From Aquipuribacter hungaricus (lineage in GTDB: Bacteria > Actinomycetota > Actinomycetes > Actinomycetales > JBBAYJ01): a stretch of 64,000 nt of DNA. Under the pieces are notes generated by a model. That model had not been told where the DNA came from and did not search any database. It was given only the letters and a program-made list of their open reading frames with translations. Location of the stretch: assembly GCF_042663885.1 (NCBI RefSeq), contig NZ_JBHSXV010000001.1; one strand, 5' to 3'. Shown in pieces: positions 57,915-64,000 of the stretch; position 1 is the first letter of the stretch; every line of letters starts with the position of its first letter. Both the position numbers and the translations under genes were made by a program.

Positions 57915-58306
57915 AGCGGCCCCCCGACGGCCGGCCCGGTCTGGTCCCCGTCCGCGTCGTCCCCGTCCGGGTCCCGCGCGCGCAGGTGCTCCTCGGCGAG
58001 CACGACGAGCACCGTGATGAGCGGGGCCCCGCCCGTGAGGTCCGGCTCGGGGTCGGCCTCGGCGCGCGCCACCTCCTCGGCCATGCCGGCCTCGTAGGCG
58101 TCGAACAGCCGGGCGAGCCGGGTGCCCTCGGCGAGCGCGGCGGGGTCGTCGACGCGGGGAGGTGCGCCGGTGCGGGCGTCGGAGAGCGCGAGCACCATGG
58201 GGATGCCCTCGCGCTCGAGCTCGCGGGCGGCGTACCGGGCGTAGGAGGCGGCGACGTCGGCGACGGGTTCGCGGCGCAGCGCCGGGACCAGCGGGGCCTC
58301 GCTCAC
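57911..58306 (-). CDS. Hypothetical protein in sugar-uptake operon (131 aa)
   Basis: A 131-residue soluble protein, mostly helical and acidic. N-terminal VPALRREPVADVAASYARYAARELERE, (in part VADVAASYARYAAREL), a central MVLALSDARTGAPP, and a C-terminal helix VLVVLAEEHLRARDPDGD then a disordered acidic tail. No known domain. It overlaps by GTGA both with the upstream permease and the downstream deacetylase, so it is made as part of the operon, in the place where a kinase or hydrolase would usually be. I cannot assign a role. Confidence 0.65.
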   Translation of the reverse strand: MSEAPLVPALRREPVADVAASYARYAARELEREGIPMVLALSDARTGAPPRVDDPAALAEGTRLARLFDAYEAGMAEEVARAEADPEPDLTGGAPLITVLVVLAEEHLRARDPDGDDADGDQTGPAVGGPL

Positions 58307-59205
58307 CGGATGCCCGTCCGCGCGACGCCCTCGACGAAGAACCGCTGGAACACCGCGAAGACGAGCAGCATCGGCAGGATCGACAGGAACGACATGGCCA
58401 GCAGCGGGCCGTAGTCGCTGCCGAACTGTTGCACGAGGAACTGCAGCCCGACCGGCAGGGTGTAGCTGTCGGCCGTGGTGAGGACGATGAGCGGCCACAC
58501 GAACTCGTTCCACCGCCACATGAACGTGAAGATGACGAGGACCGCGACGAGCGGCCCGGACAGCGGCAGCGCGATCGACCAGAAGGTGCGGACGTGCCCG
58601 GCGCCGTCCATGGTCGCCGCGTCCACCAGCTCGTCGGGGATCGACAGGAAGAACTGCCGCGCCATGAACAGCCCGAACGCCTCGGCCAGGCGGGGGAGCA
58701 CCACGCCCATCGGGTTGTCGAGCAGGCCCATCTCGATGACGACCTGGAACTGCGGGATCATGATCACCTGCACGGGGACCATGAGCGTGGACAGGATGGC
58801 CAGGAACAGCAGGTCCCGTCCGGGGAAGCGCAGCTTGGCGAACGCCCACCCGGCGGCCAGGTTGATGGCCACGGTGAGCACCACCGACACCACGGCCACC
58901 ACGACGGAGTTCGTCAGCCAGCGGGCGAACGGGTACTGCCGCCACGGCTCGACGTAGTTCGCCAGATCCCAGGACCGCGGCCAGAGCGGCACCGGCGTGC
59001 TGCTCAGCTCCGCGGTCGAGGCCACCGAGGTCCGGAGCATCCAGTACACGGGGAACATGAGCAGCACGACGACGAGGACGGCGACGGCGAGCCGGGCCCC
59101 GCTCAGGCGTCCCTCGCGCCGGCCCGCGGCCCGGGCACGGGCGGCCCGCTCGGGGCTCGTGGCACCGCGGCGGGTACCGGCGGCGGGACCGGTCGGGGCG
59201 CTCAC
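58303..59205 (-). CDS. Sugar ABC transporter permease (MalG-like)
   Basis: A 300-residue inner-membrane permease with six helices. The N-terminal 35 residues are basic and Ala-rich; the transmembrane part starts LAVAVLVVVLLMFPVYWMLR. The permease signature EAA loop is DAATMDGAGHVRTFWSIALPLSGPL, (in part DAATMDGAGHVRTFWSIALP). The C-terminus is FQRFFVEGVARTGIR, with the GVxxGxxK-like end seen in MalG proteins. It is coupled to the upstream MalF-like gene (GTGA) and the downstream 131-aa gene (GTGA). No ATPase gene is in the operon; a shared MsiK-type ATPase elsewhere is likely. Confidence 0.93.
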   Translation of the reverse strand: MSAPTGPAAGTRRGATSPERAARARAAGRREGRLSGARLAVAVLVVVLLMFPVYWMLRTSVASTAELSSTPVPLWPRSWDLANYVEPWRQYPFARWLTNSVVVAVVSVVLTVAINLAAGWAFAKLRFPGRDLLFLAILSTLMVPVQVIMIPQFQVVIEMGLLDNPMGVVLPRLAEAFGLFMARQFFLSIPDELVDAATMDGAGHVRTFWSIALPLSGPLVAVLVIFTFMWRWNEFVWPLIVLTTADSYTLPVGLQFLVQQFGSDYGPLLAMSFLSILPMLLVFAVFQRFFVEGVARTGIR

Positions 59206-60152
59206 GCGGCGCTCCGTCGACCGAGGCGCCACTGGACCACCGTGAGCAGCAGGACGACGGCGTAGATGATGACGCCGAGCGCGGCCGCGTAGCCCTGCCT
59301 CAGCTGGTTGAAGCCCTGGTCGTAGGCGTACTGGACGAGGAACGTCGTCGCGTTGCCGGGCCCGCCGCGGGTGAGCACGTAGACGGAGTCGAAGGCCTGG
59401 AAGCTGAGGATGACGGAGTAGACGACGAGGAAGAAGGTCGTCGGGGCGAGCAGAGGCCACGTGATCGAGGCGAAGGTCCGCCAGCGTCCGGCCCCGTCGA
59501 CCGAGGCGGCCTCGTACACCTCGCGCGGGATGCCCTGCAGGCCGGCGAGGTACACGACCATGCCGAAGCCGACGCCCTGCCACGTCGTGACCACGACGAT
59601 CGACACCAGGGCCGCGGTCGCGTCGGACTGCCAGTCGACCTGGGGCAGCCCGAGGGTGCCGGCGAGCTGGTTGAGGATGCCGCGGATCGGGTCGAACAGC
59701 CGCAGGAAGATGACGCCGGCCGCGACACCGGACACGACGACCGGCAGGTAGACCAGGCCCCGGAGCAGCCCCCGCGCCGGCAGCGCCCTGTTGAGCAGCA
59801 GCGCCGCGCCGAGCCCGGTGACGATGCCCAGCGGCACCGAGACCGCGGTGAACAGCACCGTGTTGCCGAAGGCGCGCCAGAAGGTCGGGTCCTGGGTGAT
59901 CTCGACGTAGTTCCGGCCGCCCACCCAGGTCATCGGACCGAAGCCGCCCCACTCGTGGAGGCTGAACCAGACGGTGAGCAGCAGCGGGACGAACATGAAC
60001 ACCGCGAAGACTCCGACGGCGGGGCCCGCGAGGACCGCCCCCGCCCAGGCCTCGGCGCGGCGTGCCGTCCCGCGGGCCGTGCCGCGCGGGCCGCGGCGGC
60101 GGGTGCTCGTGGTCTCCGGCCCCAGGAGCGTCGCGCCGACCGCGACCGACAC
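59202..60152 (-). CDS. Sugar ABC transporter permease (MalF-like)
   Basis: A 316-residue permease with six helices. It starts after an Arg-rich leader with WAGAVLAGPAVGVFAVFMFVPLLLTVWFSLHEWGGF, (in part FVPLLLTVWFSLHEWGG), then NTVLFTAVSVPLGIVTGLGAALLLNR. The EAA loop is EAASVDGAGRWRTFASITWPLL. LTRGGPGNATTFLVQYAYDQGF is typical of MalF/UgpA-like proteins. GTG start four bases after the stop of the binding-protein gene. It pairs with the MalG-like protein to form the channel. Confidence 0.93.
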   Translation of the reverse strand: MSVAVGATLLGPETTSTRRRGPRGTARGTARRAEAWAGAVLAGPAVGVFAVFMFVPLLLTVWFSLHEWGGFGPMTWVGGRNYVEITQDPTFWRAFGNTVLFTAVSVPLGIVTGLGAALLLNRALPARGLLRGLVYLPVVVSGVAAGVIFLRLFDPIRGILNQLAGTLGLPQVDWQSDATAALVSIVVVTTWQGVGFGMVVYLAGLQGIPREVYEAASVDGAGRWRTFASITWPLLAPTTFFLVVYSVILSFQAFDSVYVLTRGGPGNATTFLVQYAYDQGFNQLRQGYAAALGVIIYAVVLLLTVVQWRLGRRSAA

Positions 60153-60156
60153 CTGC

Positions 60157-61470
60157 TCAGCCCTGCTGGACGGCGGACTCGACGTCCGCGGAGAGCCGCT
60201 CGACGACCTCGTCGGTGGAGGAGCCGGGGTCGCCCAGGTACTCGTCCAGGTTGTCGACGAGCGCCTGGTTGATCCCGGGGAAGCCCGGCAGCACCGTGGT
60301 GGCGACCAGGTCGTCGGGGAAGGTCGTCGCCTGCTGCTGGAACACCGGCATCAGGTCCGGGCGCACCGTGAAGGCGAGCTCGGCGTCGGCCAGGTCGTTG
60401 CGGACCGGGATGACCGTGGTCTGCTCGCAGAAGTACTGCATCTGCTCCTGCTCGCCGAGGAACCGGGCGAACGCCGCCGCGGCCTCGGGGTCGCGGGCGC
60501 CCTCGGTGACGACGACGGCGTTTCCGCCCAGGTCGGCCGCGGCCTGCTGGTCGCGCATGAGGTAGGTGACGCCCCACTCGAACTTCCCGTCGACGGCCGC
60601 CTCCAGGCTGGGGATGAGGAAGTCGCCGGTCTGGATCATGGAGATCTGGCCGGTGGGGAAGATCTCGTCCGGGTAGGTGGGGCGGCGCACGAGGACGCTC
60701 GGCTCGTGCAGCCCGTCGGTGTACAGGCCCTTCGTCCACTCCAGCGCCCGGCGCGACTCCTCGGAGCCCAGCGCGGACTCCTCGCCGTCGAGCACCTGGC
60801 CGCCCGCCTGGTACAGGGTGTTGAGCCAGCGGTAGGCCCCGAAGGCCTGGTAGTTGAAGGCGAACGGCGCCGCCCCGAGGTCGGCGTCCTTGAGCTGCTG
60901 GAGGACGGCGACGAACTCCTCCCAGGTCCAGGCCTCCTCGAGGCTGGCGGGCAGCGAGGTGACCCCGGCGCGCTCGAGGTGGTCGAGGTTGACCGCGATG
61001 GCGGAGGTGTCGGTGTGGTGGGGGACGCCGACGGGGACGCCGTCGTACTGCATCGCCGCCCACAGCGGCGGGAAGAACTCGCTGCCGTAGGACTCGTCGA
61101 GGGTCCCGGACAGGTCGGCCAGGGCGCCGCGCGTGGCGTAGCCGCCGACGTCGGTGTAGCTGACCCGGAACAGGTCGGGCGCCTGGTCGGCCTGCAGCCG
61201 CCGGTCCACGACGGTGCGGATCTGGTCGTACGGGAGGTTCTCGATGGCGACGGTGACGCCCTCGGCCTCGGCGAACCGGTCGGCGATGGTCTGGAACGCG
61301 GCGATCTCGGCGTCGCTGCCCCACGTGGTGAGGGTGAGGTCGCCGGCCGCCGCGGCCCCGCTGGCCCCGCCCGAGGACGAGCCGCCCGACCCGCCGCCGC
61401 AGGCCGCGAGCCCTGCCCCGACGGCGCCGGCACCGATGCCCTGCACGAACCTTCGCCTGCTGAGCGACAT
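60157..61470 (-). CDS. Sugar ABC transporter substrate-binding lipoprotein
   Basis: A 437-residue family 1 binding protein for a sugar. The N-terminus MSLSRRRFVQGIGAGAVGAG combines a twin-arginine motif with a lipobox (GLAAC), so export through Tat and lipidation are expected. ADLTLTTWGSDAEIAAF-like strand, RFAEAEGVTVAIENLPYDQI and PDLFRVSYTDVGGYA are typical. ATG 61470 is used because GGAGG lies six bases upstream; a GTG directly before it is the alternative. It heads the operon of two permeases, the 131-aa protein, NodB-like and isomerase genes. Substrate may be a mannose- or aminosugar-containing saccharide, judged from the enzymes that follow. Confidence 0.93.
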   Translation of the reverse strand: MSLSRRRFVQGIGAGAVGAGLAACGGGSGGSSSGGASGAAAAGDLTLTTWGSDAEIAAFQTIADRFAEAEGVTVAIENLPYDQIRTVVDRRLQADQAPDLFRVSYTDVGGYATRGALADLSGTLDESYGSEFFPPLWAAMQYDGVPVGVPHHTDTSAIAVNLDHLERAGVTSLPASLEEAWTWEEFVAVLQQLKDADLGAAPFAFNYQAFGAYRWLNTLYQAGGQVLDGEESALGSEESRRALEWTKGLYTDGLHEPSVLVRRPTYPDEIFPTGQISMIQTGDFLIPSLEAAVDGKFEWGVTYLMRDQQAAADLGGNAVVVTEGARDPEAAAAFARFLGEQEQMQYFCEQTTVIPVRNDLADAELAFTVRPDLMPVFQQQATTFPDDLVATTVLPGFPGINQALVDNLDEYLGDPGSSTDEVVERLSADVESAVQQG

Positions 61471-61522
61471 CACGTTCCTCCACGTCCTCGGTCACGCACC
61501 CCCGGTCGGCGCGGCCCCGACG

Positions 61523-61528
61523 AACGTA
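61523..61528 (-). promoter_or_regulatory. Possible -10 box of the sugar operon
   Basis: On the minus strand TACGTT within GGGTTACGTT, the same 10-mer as at the M28 peptidase promoter. A good -35 is not seen (TGTCGG at 16 bp). Leader length would be about 45 nt. Confidence 0.3.
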
Positions 61529-61577
61529 ACCCCCTCGTGCGCGACCGACATCTCGAACCGTGGCGTCGCGACCGGGC

Positions 61578-63131
61578 TCAGCGGGCGGCGAGGTGGCGCC
61601 CGGGCTCGCGGTAGAGGGGGAACAGCGGGCCGACCAGCGCCGCCGCGGCCGCACGCGAGAACCACACGGGTCCGCCGAGCCGCTCGGTCGCCGCCGCGGT
61701 GAGCCGGACGTCGGCCGCGTCCTCGGGCACCCCGGCGTCCGACCAGCGTCCGAGCAGGCCGCGCACCTGCTCGTCGCCGGCCTCGGCGCGGGCGAGCAGC
61801 CGGGCCGCGCCGCGCTCCCCGATGCGGCCGTACGACAGCGTCTCCACCTCCAGGCCCGGCACGACGACCTTGACGGCGTGCAGGCCCTCGACGTCGGGGC
61901 TCGCGTCGTGGACGAGGACGTCGAGCCCCTGGCCGGCGAGGCGGTCGACGAGCAGCGGCGTGAGGTCCGCCCATCCCTCCGGCCCCGACCACGGGTACGT
62001 GGGCAGGGAGTCCAGCCGGGTGCGGGTGCGCTCGCCGAACGAGGTGGGGGCGACGAGCGCGCGGAGCTCCTCGGCGTCCAGGCGCAGCCACTCCCGCATG
62101 GCCTGCAGCGTGCGCTCCTCGCCGGCCGAGGGGTGGTGGGCCTCCCAGCGGGCGCGGTAGCCGTCGGGGGCGAGGACGTCGACGGCCTCGACCGGGCCGT
62201 GGGTGAACACCTTGCGCACCCGCGAGGCGGCGAGCTCGAGCAGCGCCTTGCGGACGGCCACCTCCCGGTCCGGGTGGGTGCCCTCGCCCGCGGCGGTGAC
62301 CACGAGCGGGTGCACCGGCTCCGGCCCGCCGGGCCGTTCGGCGCCCACGGCGTAGACGTTGACGACGCCGAGGTCGACCGAGGCGAGCTTGACGGTGACC
62401 TCGACGCCGGCCGCGTCGAACGCCGCCAGCGCAGCCAGGCTCACCGGGTCCCGCAGCTGCTCACGGCCGGGACCGAGGTCCACGACGTCGCCGGCGTCCA
62501 GGGCACGGAACCGCAGCCCGTTGCCGTCGCGCTGGAGGAGCTCGAGCAGCCCGTGCCCGACCGCCCACGCCAGGTCCTGCCCGGCGCCCAGGCCGTTGGT
62601 GATGGGCGTGACCAGCCAGCCGCCCTCGGGCGCCCCGCCCGGAACGTCGTCCCCGCTGACCGCGACCGCCTCCGCCGGCACCCAGACCTGCTCACCGGGG
62701 GCGCCGTCGCTCCAGCGCCGCAGCGGCAGCCAGCGCAGCGGCCGGTCGGGGTCGACGTCCGCGCCGGCGTCCACCGGCAGGGTCACCGGGTCCACGACGG
62801 CGTCCGCGCCGTGCCGGCGCCGCATGGCCGCGGTGCTCGCGGTCTCGGGCGCGCTGCGGCGGACCGAGCGCGACAGCTGGGCGGACTCCGTCATCTCCCC
62901 GAGCGCGGACAGCCGTGCCGCCAGCGGGTCCGGGCCGTAGCCGATGCCGCCGGCGGGGGCGTCGCGCACCCCGTCGGGCCCGCCGCCGGGGGCGGGGTAG
63001 GACGAGGCGGCGTGCACCGGCAGCCCGACGCGGTCCAGCGCCGTGATGTCGAAGTCCTCGTGGCTGCCCGCCGGGAGCGCGGCGAGCATCCGGTCGGCGA
63101 CGGGGGAGGCCAGGTCGGGCTGGTCGGTCAT
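61578..63131 (-). CDS. YcaO-like domain protein
   Basis: A 517-residue protein of the YcaO fold, ATP-dependent enzymes that activate amide carbonyls (azoline or thioamide formation, amidine formation) or serve in RNA and protein modification. The early SALGEMTESAQLSRSVRRSAPE looks like the first YcaO helix; GLGAGQDLAWAVGHGLLELLQRDGN matches the GxG then AxxxhhExxxRD ATP/Mg region, here with ELLQRD instead of EhhERD; VTAAGEGTHPDREVAVRKALLELAASRV corresponds to the AGxGxHxDxxxALxxAxxExAQxR block. The last third (about 310-517) is a region of unknown type. No precursor-peptide gene, E1-like partner or flavin dehydrogenase is adjacent. ATG 63131 is chosen for AGAGG at nine bases; ATG 63140 is possible. 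Confidence 0.75.
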   Translation of the reverse strand: MTDQPDLASPVADRMLAALPAGSHEDFDITALDRVGLPVHAASSYPAPGGGPDGVRDAPAGGIGYGPDPLAARLSALGEMTESAQLSRSVRRSAPETASTAAMRRRHGADAVVDPVTLPVDAGADVDPDRPLRWLPLRRWSDGAPGEQVWVPAEAVAVSGDDVPGGAPEGGWLVTPITNGLGAGQDLAWAVGHGLLELLQRDGNGLRFRALDAGDVVDLGPGREQLRDPVSLAALAAFDAAGVEVTVKLASVDLGVVNVYAVGAERPGGPEPVHPLVVTAAGEGTHPDREVAVRKALLELAASRVRKVFTHGPVEAVDVLAPDGYRARWEAHHPSAGEERTLQAMREWLRLDAEELRALVAPTSFGERTRTRLDSLPTYPWSGPEGWADLTPLLVDRLAGQGLDVLVHDASPDVEGLHAVKVVVPGLEVETLSYGRIGERGAARLLARAEAGDEQVRGLLGRWSDAGVPEDAADVRLTAAATERLGGPVWFSRAAAAALVGPLFPLYREPGRHLAAR

Positions 63132-63222
63132 GGCGCCCATCCTCTGGGGGACCGGTGCGGACGGCGACCGGGCCCGCCGCCTCCCGGCGCGGGGACGGGC
63201 GACCAGCCGACCGCCCGCGACG

Positions 63223-64000
63223 TCAGCGCCAGACGGTGCGGCGGCCCCGTCGCTCCGGTGGCCGGGAGGTCTCCCACACCCGGCGCCAGCGGGACACGTC
63301 GGGCCCGCTGGTCGGGGCGTTGCCGGCGCCCGAGGCGCGCAGCCGCGAGGAGTACCAGTCGCTGCTGTCCTCGTCGAGCAGGCCGGCCATCGCGGCCTGG
63401 ATGCGGCGGGTGAAGTCGCGCGGGCCCTCGCCCTCGAGCGCGACGACCGGGTCGCCGTAGCGGATGCTCACCGGCGGGCGGCCGCGGGAGGGCCAGCCCT
63501 GCTCGTGCGGCATCGCGTTGAACGTCCCTCGGATGGCGATGGGGACGACCGGGACGCCGGCGCCGATCGCCGTGAACGCGGCACCGAGCTTGAACTGCCC
63601 GGTCCAGCCGTCGCGGGAGCGCGTGCCCTCGGGGTAGACGACGATCGACCAGCCGTCCTTGAGCAGGTACCCCGGGGTGCTCGACAGCGACCCGCCGCGG
63701 CGCTCGATGGGGAAGGTGTTGAAGAGGATCGCCGAGCCGGCCGCCCGCCACCACGTGTCGAAGAAGTAGTCCGCGGCCGCCGCGACGGCCGTCTTCCGCC
63801 GCCACCGCGCGGGCAGCGTGTTCATGATGAGCGGGGTGTCGACGTGGCTGGAGTGGTTGGCCACGAACACGACGGGTCCGTCGATCCGGTCGAGGACGTC
63901 CGTGCCGTGGGCGTGGACGGCGACCGTGGAGCGCAGCAGCGAGTTCATGCCGACGCCCAGCACGACCTCGCGGGCAGCCCGTGCGGCCGGCCCGCGCGCC
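63223..64000 (-). CDS. 1-acyl-sn-glycerol-3-phosphate acyltransferase family (N-terminus beyond window edge)
   Basis: At least 259 residues of a PlsC-like acyltransferase that transfers fatty acids onto lysophosphatidic acid or a similar lipid. The catalytic motif is VANHSSHVDTPLI (HxxxxD), then FNTFPIERRGG, the substrate motif VVYPEGTRSRDG and VVPIAIRGTFNAMP. The reading frame stays open to base 64000 with ARAAREVVLGVGMNSLLRST, typical of the part preceding the catalytic block, so the true start lies outside. Membrane-associated. It lies 91 bp downstream of nothing else on this strand; the YcaO-like gene follows it. Confidence 0.87.
   Translation of the reverse strand, partial: ARGPAARAAREVVLGVGMNSLLRSTVAVHAHGTDVLDRIDGPVVFVANHSSHVDTPLIMNTLPARWRRKTAVAAAADYFFDTWWRAAGSAILFNTFPIERRGGSLSSTPGYLLKDGWSIVVYPEGTRSRDGWTGQFKLGAAFTAIGAGVPVVPIAIRGTFNAMPHEQGWPSRGRPPVSIRYGDPVVALEGEGPRDFTRRIQAAMAGLLDEDSSDWYSSRLRASGAGNAPTSGPDVSRWRRVWETSRPPERRGRRTVWR

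Overview
The window is 64 kb of very G+C-rich DNA (roughly three quarters G+C by eye). It carries a dnaK-grpE-dnaJ-hspR locus and a separate clpB, both with HAIR-type inverted repeats, together with many GTG starts, GTGA/ATGA stop-start overlaps, likely leaderless genes, and several actinobacterial families (DUF6458, DUF3140, DUF4235, an EtfD-like reductase, an HspR repressor). This fits a free-living actinomycete chromosome; I cannot name the genus. I see no phage, plasmid, insertion sequence, rRNA or CRISPR array. No stretch over 300 bases lacks a gene; the largest gaps are about 200 bases (24286-24489 and 17167-17360).

Layout. 1-4024: end of a sugar ABC transporter (binding lipoprotein, cut by the window edge), its LacI-type regulator, and a divergent glycogen-debranching-type enzyme across a double operator. 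4040-8692 (minus): small regulator and membrane proteins, a secreted PHP phosphoesterase coupled to an unknown protein, an SDR and a DUF952 protein. 8821-14905: diguanylate cyclase, thioredoxin-NHL protein, DUF6458, nitroreductase, serine hydrolase, DUF2383 protein. 15006-25626: FadE5-like acyl-CoA dehydrogenase; a glycan block (two GT4 glycosyltransferases, an (alpha/alpha)6-like protein, GH130, two paralogous Lys-rich micro-proteins); ferredoxin-NADP reductase type flavoprotein, lipoprotein and zinc alcohol dehydrogenase. 25710-30616: tRNA-Gly(CCC), then a surface-polysaccharide block (GT2, acyltransferase 3, flippase, DUF418). 30769-38166: DUF3140, MASE1/PAS/GGDEF protein, dcd, a hypothetical, an EAL-only protein, EtfD-like reductase and two small membrane proteins. 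38323-47198: dnaK-grpE-(EAL-HDOD)-dnaJ-hspR, a HAD phosphatase and clpB. 47238-54558: septum-formation-like protein, sugar MFS porter, secreted M28 peptidase, xthA, SDR, pyrE, TrmH-type methyltransferase. 54570-64000 (minus): a long array of YcaO-like protein, binding protein, two permeases, unknown 131-aa protein, NodB-like deacetylase, phosphomannose isomerase, Brp/Blh carotenoid dioxygenase and lipoprotein, with a partial acyltransferase at the edge.

How they work together. The clearest regulatory logic is (i) HspR acting on HAIR sites before dnaK and clpB; (ii) an identical 17-bp sequence containing a GTTACC-N4-GGTAAC palindrome before both the acyl-CoA dehydrogenase and the EtfD-like gene 21 kb away, which would co-regulate the two ends of the beta-oxidation electron route; (iii) a LacI-type double operator between divergent promoters; and (iv) four candidate stress-sigma promoters (GTT-N16/17-GGGTAC), two of them placed exactly nine bases before an ATG, implying leaderless mRNAs. 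Two diguanylate cyclases and two EAL proteins lie here, one EAL-HDOD gene sitting inside the chaperone operon.

The best candidates for under-described systems are the Lys-rich micro-protein/GT4/(alpha/alpha)6/GH130 operon, the YcaO protein beside an ATPase-less sugar operon, and the EAL-HDOD gene embedded in the dnaK locus. All function calls come from reading sequence motifs only; no database search was run.
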